Origin: Fen-7 sp041494285
Lineage (GTDB): Archaea; Halobacteriota; Methanosarcinia; Methanotrichales; Methanotrichaceae
NCBI GenBank assembly: GCA_041494285.1
Contig: JBGQAL010000005.1
Coordinates: forward strand, 1 to 41,253
DNA: 41,253 bases
Direction: 5' to 3'
Below the pieces are notes generated by a model, which saw nothing but the letters and a program-made list of their open reading frames with translations, did no database searches and was not told the origin of the DNA. Of this stretch, positions 7,606 to 17,600 are shown in pieces (within the stretch, counting starts at the first letter, position 1; each line of letters starts with the position of its first letter). Position numbers and translations under genes: made by a program.

Positions 7606-9063
7606 CTAAGTTACTCCCTTGCACACCTCTCCTCCTCCCTCCAGATCCTCTCTGAAGAAGTCCCGCCGCGTGCGCAGTCCCAGCGCCAGGGCAGCTTTTC
7701 TTTTAGCATAGAATGGAGCCAGCCTCAGCGTTTCCTTTGCGAACCACTTCAGATAAAGCCTCTTGACCTTGTTGTACCGCAACCATTCCCAATTGTAGTA
7801 GCGGGCGTTCATCTCCCAGGTGATGTACTGGATCTCCTCATCGCTCAGGTGCCTGGTCTTGCAATTGGCGTGCAGCCCGTCGTACTTTGTGAAATCGTTC
7901 TTCGTGACCAGGCCCATCTCCTCAAGCTCCGCTCTCATCTGTGTCTTCGGGTAGGGCGTGCTGATGTAGAAAATGGGGACATCCACCTTTAACTTTCGGG
8001 CCAGCCGGAAGTTCTCCCAGATGTCCTCGGCGTCGTCGTCCGGGTTCCCGCCGATGAGTCCCGTGGAGACTATGATATTGTTGTCGTGAAGATACTGCAC
8101 CGCCCTTTCGGCATCATCTGACATCCTGCCCTTGCCCAGAAACTGCAGGTTCCTCTTGTTCACGCTCTCTACTCCGAGGAAGACTCCGTCGAATCCAGCC
8201 TCGCCCATTTTGTCTACAAGATTTTTGCTGGAGGCAATTCCCGAAGCCGAAGCCTGGGTCTTGTACCGCAAGTGAGTGAGCCCTGCGTCGATTATGGCCT
8301 GGCAGAGCTGCTCAAGTCGTTTCACATCGAGGGTGATATTGTCGTCCGGGAAAAATATCGAGCCAGCACCGTGGCCTTCGGCGTCCCGGATGTCAGCAAT
8401 AACGCGTTCCAGCGGGAACTTGCGAAACCTGCGGCCGTACATTAGGTTGATGCTGCAGAACTTGCATCCCTGTGTGCATCCCCTGCTGGTCTCCACAGAG
8501 TCGATTGGAACTCCCAGGCTCTCGAATCCTTTGGTGAGCAGCCGGGCGTTCCGGTTGGGCATCTTGATCTCGCTCAAGTCCAGGAGCGGCCTTGCAGGAT
8601 TGTGAACCATACTTTCTCCGTTGTGAAAAGAGAGGCCGAGCACGTCTTTGAGGTTCCTGCCTTCTAACTTCGCCTTGACCAGTTCTCGGAACGTGGCCTC
8701 TCCCTCGCCTCTAACGATGTAATCGATGAGCTTGGCATCCGACGATTCGGCGATCTCCTGATAAGCAAGGGTTGGGTGATAGCCTCCGAAGACCGTCTCA
8801 GCTCCGGCATCCTTCACGATCCTTGCCAGCTCCAGAGCCTCTTGATATTGAAAGCTCATGGCTGTCAGCCCAACAAGATCGTAGTCGTTGACGATGTTGC
8901 GAACGTAATCCCTGGGGCTCTTCTGGCCGTGGATGTCGGCCACGTGAACTGTGCATAGATCATCCACGTGCGCTGCCAGCGAAGCCAACCCCAAGTTTGG
9001 CAGGCGTGCTATGCGGTCGAAGTCCGGCTGAACGATTGGGGATGAGAGCAGAAGAACTTTCAT
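7606..9063 (-). CDS. B12-binding-domain radical SAM protein
   Basis: 485-residue radical S-adenosylmethionine enzyme with an N-terminal Rossmann-like cobalamin-binding-type domain (residues 1 to about 150; VADIHGQKSP, DLVGLTAMSF, VFGGYHPTL, YIVRGEGEATF). The radical-SAM barrel follows, with the 4Fe-4S motif ETSRGCTQGCKFCS (Cys 196, 200, 203). The layout is that of BchE/HpnP-like enzymes, which do methylations, cyclisations or ring chemistry; the substrate is unknown. The start codon is 3 bp after the stop of the second radical-SAM gene, so they form one operon and probably act on one pathway. The C-terminal ~130 residues are rich in basic and aromatic residues (RYYNWEWLRYNKVKRLYLKW). Confidence 0.9.
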   Translation of the reverse strand: MKVLLLSSPIVQPDFDRIARLPNLGLASLAAHVDDLCTVHVADIHGQKSPRDYVRNIVNDYDLVGLTAMSFQYQEALELARIVKDAGAETVFGGYHPTLAYQEIAESSDAKLIDYIVRGEGEATFRELVKAKLEGRNLKDVLGLSFHNGESMVHNPARPLLDLSEIKMPNRNARLLTKGFESLGVPIDSVETSRGCTQGCKFCSINLMYGRRFRKFPLERVIADIRDAEGHGAGSIFFPDDNITLDVKRLEQLCQAIIDAGLTHLRYKTQASASGIASSKNLVDKMGEAGFDGVFLGVESVNKRNLQFLGKGRMSDDAERAVQYLHDNNIIVSTGLIGGNPDDDAEDIWENFRLARKLKVDVPIFYISTPYPKTQMRAELEEMGLVTKNDFTKYDGLHANCKTRHLSDEEIQYITWEMNARYYNWEWLRYNKVKRLYLKWFAKETLRLAPFYAKRKAALALGLRTRRDFFREDLEGGGEVCKGVT

Positions 9064-9066
9064 GGC

Positions 9067-10434
9067 CTAGCTGACCTTGAGCAGCCTGGGCCCCTGACTC
9101 CAATCAAATCTGTTTGCCCTGGCGATGTATGCTGCTACCTCCTTAATCCCGGTCAGGCCGGCATAGCGGTAAGCATTGCTCCACACACGGGCCGAGGTCC
9201 TGATGGGGGCAGACCAGGGATAGACCTGCTTGAAGGACCAGTCAAGGATTCCTGGAATCTCCTCAGGCTTGAGGTTCGGATGGTTCCAAACCAGGTGCTT
9301 GCCATCGTAGTTGTGATAATCGTGATCCCAGATTCCGTACTTCTCCTCGATCTCTTTGTACATCGGCGTCTGGGGTAAGGGGGTTAAGACGCATATCTGG
9401 GTTATGTCAAGCTTGAGGGAGGCCAACTTAGGAATGTCCTCTCTGAGCGACTCCTTTGTGTCTCCTTCAAAGCCGATCATGTAGTAGCCTACTGTCCCTA
9501 GGCCGTGCTTCTGAAGCTTGCGTATGGCTTCAAGAATATCCTCTGTCCCCTCTTTCTTCTTTATGTCGTCCAAACGCTCCTGGTGCAGGTTCTCTATTCC
9601 TATGGCCGCGCCTCCGAAGCCTGCCACTCTATTTTTGCCTTTGCGCAGCCTCATCTCTGCCCACTCGTCTATCTTTCCTCGCAGGTAGTCAGCGCGGGCC
9701 ATGCAGCCCCAAACCATTTCGTACTTGTCCAGCAGCTCGACCACAGCGTCAGCGTGGCGGCGGTTGCAGCCGAAGTTTTCGTCTTCGATCAAAACCACGT
9801 TTATTCCGTTTTCCTTGTAATAGGCCACTACCCTCTCCAGGCTCTCTATTGAGATCGGGTTTGGCTTATTGCAGAATACCGGCGTCTGGCAGAATTTGCA
9901 GCCCACAGGGCAGCCTCGGGTTGTAAAAAGGACGCCGTAAATGTTCAGCTTGATCCCAAAGGGCGTGTTCAGGTACTCGATCAATGGCGGGTGGAGGACG
10001 TCCTTGATCTGCCTTCCAAAGATTGGAGCTAGCTGGTGCTCCGAGTATCCCACGAATATCCTGTCGAACTTGTCTTGAATCTCTTGGGTGAGAGCTCCGT
10101 AGTTTCCGGCCCACACCTGGCCCACGTGGGCCGCTCGGGCAGCCTCTACCATTTCGAGGGCCTCATGGGTTTCGCTGAGATAGAAAGAGAGGCCAACGAC
10201 GTCCCAACCTTCCTCCAGCTTTTTCAGGTACTCTTCCCAGGAAGGGAACTCCAGGATCTCCAGCTCAGGTATGTTCTGTTTGAGAAATCGAAGTCCGAAG
10301 GACTGGATCCTGGGCCAGTAGAACCTGAACCACGACCTGGTGTTGGCCCCGATGTAGTCGTAAGGTTCGGAGCCATTTCTGTAAACGGTGGTGAACAAAA
10401 CCCTGGGGGGCATAATTGTCTTTTCCAGTTCCAT
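9067..10434 (-). CDS. B12-binding-type radical SAM protein
   Basis: 455-residue radical-SAM enzyme, first gene of a two-gene operon. Residues 1 to about 150 form a cobalamin-binding-type domain (WDVVGLSFYLSETHEA, VWAGNYGAL, RIFVGYSEHQ). The cluster motif is TTRGCPVGCKFCQTP (Cys 175, 179, 182), followed by NVVLIEDENFG, GGAAIGIENL and GYYMIGFEGDTKES typical of the barrel. It resembles its downstream neighbour in architecture but not closely in sequence, so they are not a recent duplication. The reaction is unknown. The gene is divergent from an ABC exporter across a 77-bp gap with an inverted repeat, which may mean that the product of the pair is exported or sensed. Confidence 0.9.
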   Translation of the reverse strand: MELEKTIMPPRVLFTTVYRNGSEPYDYIGANTRSWFRFYWPRIQSFGLRFLKQNIPELEILEFPSWEEYLKKLEEGWDVVGLSFYLSETHEALEMVEAARAAHVGQVWAGNYGALTQEIQDKFDRIFVGYSEHQLAPIFGRQIKDVLHPPLIEYLNTPFGIKLNIYGVLFTTRGCPVGCKFCQTPVFCNKPNPISIESLERVVAYYKENGINVVLIEDENFGCNRRHADAVVELLDKYEMVWGCMARADYLRGKIDEWAEMRLRKGKNRVAGFGGAAIGIENLHQERLDDIKKKEGTEDILEAIRKLQKHGLGTVGYYMIGFEGDTKESLREDIPKLASLKLDITQICVLTPLPQTPMYKEIEEKYGIWDHDYHNYDGKHLVWNHPNLKPEEIPGILDWSFKQVYPWSAPIRTSARVWSNAYRYAGLTGIKEVAAYIARANRFDWSQGPRLLKVS

Positions 10435-10446
10435 GGAAGATTAAAC

Positions 10447-10478
10447 TTGCGTTCTAGTAGACCGCGAAATGAACGCAA
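10447..10478. promoter_or_regulatory. 8-bp inverted repeat between divergent radical-SAM operon and ABC exporter
   Basis: TTGCGTTC at 10447-10454 and its exact complement GAACGCAA at 10471-10478 are separated by 16 bp, so arm centres are 24 bp apart, about two helical turns. It sits between the two start codons and abuts the TATA-like sequence at 10479. This is the expected geometry for a dimeric repressor site controlling one or both directions. Confidence 0.5.
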
Positions 10479-10489
10479 CGTATAATATC
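10479..10489. promoter_or_regulatory. Shared TATA-like sequence of the divergent promoters
   Basis: CGTATAATATC reads as a TATA box on both strands. Rightward it ends 23 nt before the exporter ATG at 10512 (leaderless mRNA expected; no ribosome-binding site is seen). Leftward it would give a leader of about 20-25 nt for the radical-SAM operon. Confidence 0.5.
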
Positions 10490-10511
10490 CCTTACCACAT
10501 CTCTTTGATTC

Positions 10512-11507
10512 ATGGACGATGCTGCGATCTCTTTGCGCGGCCTGACCAAGAGGTTCGGGGACCTCGTTGCTGTGGACAGGGTCGACCTGGAGATAGCTAA
10601 GGGAGAACTCTTCGGCCTCCTGGGGCCCAACGGTGCCGGCAAGACCACAATAATCAAAATGTTGACCACCATGCTCAGGCCAACGGATGGCGAGGCCCTG
10701 GTCTGGGGACATAACGTGGCCACGGAAAGGGACGCTGTAAGGTCTTCAGTTGGCGTAGTCTTCCAGGACCCGAGCGTCGACAGCATGCTCACAGGCCGGG
10801 AGAACCTGGACTTTCACGGCCGAATGTACGGTCTAGGCAGGGCAATGCGCAAAAAGAGGATCGCTGAGGTTCTGGAACTGGTCGACCTGACAGACAAGGC
10901 GGATGTAAAACTGGAGGATTACTCCGGCGGCATGCAGAGACGGCTTGAGATAGCCCGTGGATTAATGCACCATCCCAAGGTCCTCTTTCTGGACGAGCCG
11001 ACCCTGGGGTTGGACGCCCAGACCAGGAGATACATCTGGCAGTATGTCAAGGAGATGAACCGGCAAGAAGGTGTGACCGTCGTTCTGACCACGCACTACA
11101 TGGACGAGGCGGACTTTCTCTGTAACCGCGTGGCAATAATCGACAACGGCAAGATTGTTGCCCTGGACACTCCCAAGAACCTGAAGGACATGATAGGAGC
11201 AGACACAATAACTCTGGAGACCCAGAGCGGTGGGGAGACGCTTCTTGCCTCCCTTAAAGACTTCGACTGGATCAAGTCCACGCACCAATCGAACGGCACA
11301 ATCGAGCTGATGGTGGACCACGCAGAGTCCAGGATACCTGAGATAATGCTCACCGCCTGCCATAGCGATGTTGTGATAAGATCGGTAGGCCTTCACGAGC
11401 CGACCCTAGAGGATGTTTTCCTGAAGTTCACTGGCAAGAAGATCAGGGAAGCCGAGTCTGCCAACCAGGGAAGGATGATGGCAAGAATATGGCATCGGAG
11501 GAAGTAA
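10512..11507 (+). CDS. ABC transporter ATP-binding protein (DrrA-type)
   Basis: 331-residue ATPase of a daunorubicin-resistance/ABC-2 type exporter. Walker A is GPNGAGKTT, the Q-loop is VVFQDPSV, the signature is YSGGMQRRLEIARG, Walker B is VLFLDEPTLGLD, and the switch histidine is in LTTHYMDEAD. The ~100 residues after the ATPase core form the DrrA-like C-terminal domain (VGLHEPTLEDVFLKFTGKKI). The permease starts 1 bp after the stop, so the two subunits are co-translated. Start ATG 10512 is preceded by a TATA box rather than a ribosome-binding site. The substrate is unknown; DrrAB systems export lipids, drugs or secondary metabolites. Confidence 0.95.
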   Translation: MDDAAISLRGLTKRFGDLVAVDRVDLEIAKGELFGLLGPNGAGKTTIIKMLTTMLRPTDGEALVWGHNVATERDAVRSSVGVVFQDPSVDSMLTGRENLDFHGRMYGLGRAMRKKRIAEVLELVDLTDKADVKLEDYSGGMQRRLEIARGLMHHPKVLFLDEPTLGLDAQTRRYIWQYVKEMNRQEGVTVVLTTHYMDEADFLCNRVAIIDNGKIVALDTPKNLKDMIGADTITLETQSGGETLLASLKDFDWIKSTHQSNGTIELMVDHAESRIPEIMLTACHSDVVIRSVGLHEPTLEDVFLKFTGKKIREAESANQGRMMARIWHRRK

Positions 11508-11508
11508 A

Positions 11509-12282
11509 ATGAGGCTGGACCTTTACGCCATCTACAGCATCTGGCTTAGGGAGATGCTCCGCTTTGTAAGGCTGCGTAGCCGCCTCATCGGCTCCCTTGG
11601 AGCGCCCTTCTTCTTCCTGGCTTTCCTGAGTATTGGGTTCAACACCGGGGGAGCGGGGATGTCTGGGCTACCCAAAGGTGTCGATTACATCAGCTTCCTG
11701 ACCCCCGGAATAATCGGCATGACGCTTCTGTTCTCCGCTACATTCACAGGTCTCTCGGTTCTCTGGGACCGAGAGTTCGGCTTCCTAAAGGAGATTATGG
11801 TGGCACCGGTGAGCAGACTGGCCATAATCCTGGGAAGGACTGCTGGCGGTGCAACTACAGCCATCTTCCAGAGCATGATCATCCTGGTCTCAGGAATTAT
11901 AATGGGAATGAAGGTTCGGGGCCCGGAAGGGTTTCTCCTTTCTTTCGTCTTCATGGTTCTGATTGCTGCCACCTTCATAGGCATGGGCCTTGCCTTTGCT
12001 TCCAAGATGAAGGACATGTCCGGCTTCAGCCTAATAATGAACTTCCTGATCTTCCCACTTTTCTTCCTCTCAGGGGCGATCTTCCCCCTTGAACGGTTCC
12101 CGTCTGCGGTTAAAACGATCGCATACATCGACCCTCTCACCTACGGAGTCGACGGGCTAAGGTACTGTTTCCTGGGTACAAGCGCCTTGCCGCCCATCAT
12201 GGACCTTGTTGTGCTATTGGCCTGCTGCATTGCTATGCTGAGCCTTGGGGCTTATCTCTTCGAGACAGGGGAGGTGGATTAG
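11509..12282 (+). CDS. ABC-2 type transporter permease (DrrB-type)
   Basis: 257-residue integral membrane protein with about six hydrophobic segments (LIGSLGAPFFFLAFLSIGF, FLTPGIIGMTLLFSATFTGL, a long stretch around residues 100-165, FSLIMNFLIFPLFFLSGAIF, and the C-terminal LVVLLACCIAMLSLGAYLF). The ABC-2 signature region NFLIFPLFFLSGAIFPLERFP is clear, and the cytoplasmic coupling stretch WDREFGFLKEIMVAPVSR is typical of DrrB. It pairs with the ATPase immediately upstream. The TAG stop at 12280-12282 overlaps a short open stretch in another frame (12278-12385). Confidence 0.95.
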   Translation: MRLDLYAIYSIWLREMLRFVRLRSRLIGSLGAPFFFLAFLSIGFNTGGAGMSGLPKGVDYISFLTPGIIGMTLLFSATFTGLSVLWDREFGFLKEIMVAPVSRLAIILGRTAGGATTAIFQSMIILVSGIIMGMKVRGPEGFLLSFVFMVLIAATFIGMGLAFASKMKDMSGFSLIMNFLIFPLFFLSGAIFPLERFPSAVKTIAYIDPLTYGVDGLRYCFLGTSALPPIMDLVVLLACCIAMLSLGAYLFETGEVD

Positions 12283-12385
12283 GCCAGAGATTGTTGAGCA
12301 AAGCCATCTCAAACTCATCAGTGAAACGCGGAAGAGTCGGACTCCACCAGAGGATCTCCTCGATGCAGAGCTGTGGAAGAGGTAG
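12278..12385 (+). other. Short open stretch after the permease, possible remnant
   Basis: 35 codons without ATG, GTG or TTG, reading PEIVEQSHLKLISETRKS then RTPPEDLLDAELWKR, with protein-like composition. GGGGAGGTG lies just upstream, but no usual start follows at a proper distance. It could be a gene remnant or chance. The rest of 12386-12690 is A/T-rich and I see nothing else in it. Confidence 0.2.
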
Positions 12386-12699
12386 CTAACTGAAAGAAGA
12401 ATGCCGAAAATGCGACATTTCTAATGGAATTGTTTATGCCTTGTTGCATCAAATACGGCATCTAGACCATTTACAACGATCAAAACATTGAGACTTTACT
12501 GCGTAGCCAACAGTCTTGTCATTAAGGATTTCGGTCACTCTGATTAGATGTGTTATTCGAAAACGAAATTTGGGTCACGTGTAAAAACAACAATCGATAC
12601 TCGAAGGCCGATACACGACTTTATATCATTTAAGCACCAATAAGTCGATTTGAATATCAGATTAGAAATGAGCAAATTCCGTATTATCAGATAGGCTGA

Positions 12700-12870
12700 T
12701 ATCCTTTCTCGGGATTCGGGACGGGTTTTTTAATTTGGCTGATAATCCTGATCGTGGTAGTATATCTGGTTTACAAGCTTGATCAAAACGAGAGGATCTT
12801 AGCGCCCAGCAGAAGTGAGCCTTCTGCAGAAATGTCCCAAGTAACATATCGACTATCTATAACAGCCTAG
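12700..12870 (+). other. Possible small membrane-protein frame without a start codon
   Basis: 56 open codons encode one strong membrane segment (FLIWLIILIVVVYLVYKL) followed by a hydrophilic tail (DQNERILAPSRSEPSAEMSQ). The frame is bounded upstream by a TGA at 12697-12699 and has no ATG or TTG; an ATG at 12668 (MSKFRIIR, then stop) is in another frame. It may be a frameshifted small membrane protein or chance in A/T-rich DNA. Confidence 0.3.
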
Positions 12871-12911
12871 AAGATTAAGAGGTAAAAAAAAGTTAAAAAA
12901 ATCAAAATTGA

Positions 12912-14201
12912 TTATCCGCTGGTAACAGAACAGACCATATCGAGGAATTGGTTCCCGCTGACTGCCCACCTCATTTGCCACTTGTTCGCACCGAGCGGGA
13001 GCAAGTACATGTGATTGGCATTTCCAGCATTCATGTTCCTGGCGGAGTAGAAGGTCCCGCTATCGGTGATTATCTTGAAGACCAAAGAGTCACCTGCTTT
13101 GAATGTGCCCAGGTTGAAATTCTGGCCGACAACCGAACTAGTCACCTTGCAGATCTGTCTGTTTGCAGGCGCTGTAATGTCCAGCTCGCGAATATGTGCG
13201 TTCTTTAGAGTCAGCACTTTCAAGTTGACTGGCCCGGACTTTTTCAAAACTATGACACCATAACCCGACGGAGCCGGCGGATTCGGTGGATTTGGTGGAT
13301 TCGATGACATCTGAACCGCGTAGAACGGAAACTCGGTTCCCATGCCGCACTCGCCGTATGCTATCTTGAAGAATCCATTTTCACCCCAACCAGTTCCCCA
13401 AGAGTTCTTACAGATCCAGCAATTTTGTGTGTCGTCATACCCGATCACGCAGATGGCGTGATTCCCCGCAAAATCACCGTAGTCGTATGTGTAAACTCCA
13501 CCGTCGTACCAGAAGAAATCAGAGTTCACTTCCATGCCGGTCATTATCGGGCCATTGGTAGCGATCCAATCCTTGGGGTTGGTTATCGTCTTCCATGAGG
13601 TTATCTTTGTAGCCCGGCTTGCTCGATCCTGGCAGGGTCCTGTGCCATCGTAAGGCCAACATGCTTCGTCTGCTATGCCAGCGGTTTGGGCTCGACTCAA
13701 GGCCCTCTCAAATTGCCAACCATAACAGCTCGCTCCGCCACCGAAAAACAGATCTGCCTCAGACAGATCAGGAATCGGCTTAGGGTTGCCTCTGGATATC
13801 TCGACAGCAGACTCAATCGTGGCGACAGTGGCAAAAGCTACACATGATCCACACCCGCCCTGGTCTTTGATAGGCGTTACCCAGTTGGTTCCCTTGGTAT
13901 TTCCTCTGGTGTTTCGCCAATCCCATGTCGAGGCCACAGTCGCAGTCATGTTGACGACAGGAAGCCTAAAGCCGGCGGACGGTTGCCATATCAGGCCTAG
14001 TCGGTGTTGTTTTTCAGCTAAAGACAGATCTGAGACTGAAGTATGATTCGCAGTCCAGGAATGTCCATTTACCGAAATTATTGTCTGGATCGACTTCAGT
14101 TCTTGAGCGGATCTTAGGTCTGTTGATCCACTCGATATGCTGGAAATTAATAAGATAACCCCCAGCAGCAATAAAGCCCGTCTTAACATCGAAATCCCCA
14201 T
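12912..14201 (-). CDS. Secreted papain-family (C1A) cysteine protease with C-terminal accessory domain
   Basis: 429 residues. A signal peptide (LRRALLLLGVILLISSIS) is followed by a short prosegment (NHTSVSDLSLAEKQHRLGL) and a papain-like catalytic domain from STWDWRNTRG onward. The oxyanion Gln 114 and nucleophile Cys 120 are in KDQGGCGSCVAFA (Val replaces the usual Trp), the catalytic His 248 is in GNHAICVIGYDD, and Asn 266 is in CKNSWGTGWGENGFFKI. A Pro/Asn linker (NPPNPPNPPAPSG) leads to a ~115-residue beta-rich domain with no recognised function, perhaps for attachment or substrate binding. It acts outside the cell. ATG 14201 or 14189 may be the start; an ATTTAAC box about 25 nt upstream suggests a leaderless transcript. 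Confidence 0.92.
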   Translation of the reverse strand: MGISMLRRALLLLGVILLISSISSGSTDLRSAQELKSIQTIISVNGHSWTANHTSVSDLSLAEKQHRLGLIWQPSAGFRLPVVNMTATVASTWDWRNTRGNTKGTNWVTPIKDQGGCGSCVAFATVATIESAVEISRGNPKPIPDLSEADLFFGGGASCYGWQFERALSRAQTAGIADEACWPYDGTGPCQDRASRATKITSWKTITNPKDWIATNGPIMTGMEVNSDFFWYDGGVYTYDYGDFAGNHAICVIGYDDTQNCWICKNSWGTGWGENGFFKIAYGECGMGTEFPFYAVQMSSNPPNPPNPPAPSGYGVIVLKKSGPVNLKVLTLKNAHIRELDITAPANRQICKVTSSVVGQNFNLGTFKAGDSLVFKIITDSGTFYSARNMNAGNANHMYLLPLGANKWQMRWAVSGNQFLDMVCSVTSG

Positions 14202-14689
14202 ACATTAGAAAATATCTTCCAATGTTAAATAGTTATCTCAAAGCTATCAGATAAGTTGTTTCCATTGATGCAGATAGTATCCATAATCACGGCTATCTTG
14301 CCTATGATTCGATTTTTATATGCAAAACAAACGACTACTTGTTACTAATATTACAAAAAAATATACAAATTACCATCCTGCTTTACCTCGAACTCATGAT
14401 GTATTTCCCTAATTTTCCTAATTTTCGATATCGTTAGAATAAAGCTGCTATATGTATATTCGATCAATCCCGAATCCCTTGTTCGGAAAGACGATCCGTC
14501 TGATGGTTCTTCTATCCCAAATTCTTCCTGGCCTAGACTTCACGCAACACTTCTTCACAACCCGAGCTAAAGCTAAATATAGATTCTAAACATTCATGTT
14601 CATCTGAAACACTGCAAAAGGACAATAACGGGAAATTCCGTTCCAAGGACCTCACGCGGTGCTTCTCGAATTAATGCTGGAAGGAAAGA
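14202..14689. other. A/T-rich divergent intergenic region
   Basis: 488 bp between the divergent protease and TPR genes. It holds the likely protease TATA box (minus, around 14225-14235) and, for the TPR gene, GCTAAATATAGATT around 14570-14583, which would give a leader of about 85 nt ending in GGAAGGAAAG before ATG 14690. No gene or repeat is seen in between. Confidence 0.5.
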
Positions 14690-17600
14690 ATGGACTTCGT
14701 CAAGTTGGTCTTTGTATGCACTCTGGTCACGGCTCTTCTCACCACAAGCCAAGCTCAAGAGAATTCCGCCAGGTACTGGCTTGATAAAGGCCAGACCCTC
14801 AGCTCTAATGGCTCTTATCAGGAAGCATTGTCGTCTTTTAATAACTCCATTGGGCTCGATAGCCGGCAAGCTGCGGCTTGGACAGGCAAGGGAGATGTGC
14901 TGTACAAACTTGGGGGATACGAAGCCGCAGCGAACAGTTACGATCAGGCGGTGGGCATCGATTCAGAGAACCCTATGGCTTGGGAGGGCAAGGGTCTGGC
15001 CGCCTCGAAGCTGGGACGATACAAGATGGCTAGGCTCAGCTTCGAGTCTGCTCTGCGCCTGGACCCGAACAACAGAGAGTTCTTGTACAACAGGGCTCAG
15101 GTCCTGAATAAGCTAGAGGAGTACCAGGATGCTTTGGATGCTTACAACAAGTTGGATAAGATGACACCAGGGAACTCCAGTGTGATTCTTGGCAAAGGCG
15201 ATGCCCTAAGGGGTCTGGACAGGTTCGAAGAATCAATCTCATGCTACGACAACGTTACTAAGATGGATCAACGAAACCGGTATGCAGTATTGGGAAAAGC
15301 AGAGGCATTGGTCGGCCAGGCTAAAGCGCTCTCCGGACAGCACAGGTTTGATGAAGCTATTCAACTCTACGATAAGGCATGTCAGCTCGACTCGAACAAC
15401 TCTGATTCGCTCATGGGCAAGGCTAGAGCGCTGGCCGGAAAAGGAGACCAACTGCTAGAACAGGGCAGCTTCAAGGAGGCAGCAGAGCTTTACAACCAAT
15501 CACTGCTGTTGATCCCACAAAATCCGTTCGCTTTAGCAGGATTAGAAAACGTCTCTTCTCTCATAAAAGAGAGTACTGAGCACGAGAAGCCAAAAACCAA
15601 TATCATACTTCCTTCAACAGAACGCATTCCAACCAATCTCACTGGACCCAGGGTTAAGGCACCTGAGGTCAACAACACACCTCGAAAACCTAGAAACGAT
15701 TATAGCTACTGGATTAATAGAAGCCTGGAGCTCAGTCGAAATGGATCATTCGATGAAGCTCTGGCCTCCTTCAACCGAACTCTAGAGCTAGACAACCATC
15801 AGTCAGAGGCTTGGATAGGCAAAGGAGATGCACTCTACAAACTAGGAAGATACGAGGAAGCAACCAACTGTTATGACCGAGCTATAGGCATCGATTCGGA
15901 AAACCCAAGGGCCTGGGAAGGCAAGGGCTTGGCCACATCGAAGCTGGGCAATCTAAGAATGGCCCGGTTCAGTCTAGATGCTGCGCTGCGCCTAGACCCG
16001 GATAACGCTCTGCTCTGGTACAATGCGGCCTATGTTCACACCGGTCTGAAGGAGTATACCGATGCACTGGATAGCTACGATAAAGCTGAAAAGCTATCAC
16101 CTGGCAACGTCCCTGCGTTCCTCGGAAAAGGCGGCGTTCTGATGATTCTAGGAAAGTACGGGGATGCTGTAAAGTGCTTCGACCAGATTTTGGTCATCGA
16201 TCCCAAGAACCTTAGCGCTATATTGGGGAAAGGAGATGCACTTCTGGCTTTAAAAGAGTATAACCTGGCTCTGGAATCATACCAGAACGCCCTTGCCATC
16301 GATTCCAGAAATGTCACCGCCTTTGTAGGCAGTGGAACCGCATTATCTGCTCAGAAGAAACTTGAAACTGCCCTGGAGTCCTATCAAAGGGCCTTGAATG
16401 TAAGCCCTGAAAACATCCAGGCCCAACTGGGTAAAGGGGATCTGCTATGTCAGAAAGGCAGTCTTGAAACTGCCCTGGAATCCTACGAGGCCGTCCTCAA
16501 GATCGATTCGGGCAATTCGTTTGCTCTCGCGGGGAAGGGAGATGTGCTCCGCCTTCAGAAAAAATTGAACTTATCTCGCGCCAGCTACGAGTCTGCCCTA
16601 GGCCTCGATCCAAAGAATACCAGGGCTCTGGAAGGCTTGGCAGAGGTGGAATACCAACAGAAGGACTTCGAAGGCGCCCTGAAATCCTACCAGAACGTCC
16701 ACCAAATGGAACCGAAGAACATAAAGGCGCTGGTGAGACAAGGAGACATCCTCCACCTGCAGGGGATGCTAGAAAAAGCCCTGGAATCCTATCAAATGGC
16801 CTTGGACCTTGACCCGAGAGACATCGAAGCCCTCTTAGGAAAAGGAAATGCTTTGCTCTTGGAAGAGAAGTTCGACTTGGCCCTGGGATTCTACACTAAG
16901 GCTCTCTCCATCGATCCGGAAGACACCAGGGCGCTTGAGGGAAGAGGCGACGCACTTTACCACAAAAAGGATCTGGACGGAGCTCTCGCCTCATACCAAA
17001 AAGCCTTGATTCTAAACCCCCTGAGGCCCGGATCTCTCGCGGGCATTGGAGACATCCTCTGCGATCGCGGCAATTTCACTGCTGGCCTGCAATTCTATAG
17101 AATGGCCATTGAACGAGACGACACCTGCGTAAGAGCATTAAGAGGAGAAGGCAACGCCCTTTCAGCTTTGGGAGACTTCAACGACGCCTTCACCCATTAT
17201 CAAAAGGCGGTCTTCCTGGATGGAAAGAGTCTAGATGCCCTCATGGGTGAAGGGATTGCACTGGCCGCACTTAACCGCTCCGCTGATGCATTGAAATGTT
17301 TTGACCGGATTGTTTCTTTGTATCCTGACAACGCGGCCGCCTGGTCCAACAAAGGAAGCCTTATGGCGGCAACGGGAACATTGACTGATGCTCTAGGATG
17401 CTTCCAAAGAGCATCTGGTTTGGACCCCTCAAACGAAGCCATTTGGTCGAACCTGGGATTGATCTTCTATGAGCTTGGAAGATACCAGGAGTCAGCGGAT
17501 TCGTACAAAAAAGCGCTCAGCTTGAAACCCGAAGACTCTACCGGTTGGTACGGCAGAGGTCTGGCCCTAAATAGGACAGGCCGAATCGATGAAGCAATAA

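Noticed and set aside
12697..12699. In-frame TGA before the small membrane frame as selenocysteine
   Set aside because: No selenocysteine insertion element is seen, and the frame above the TGA also lacks a start codon.
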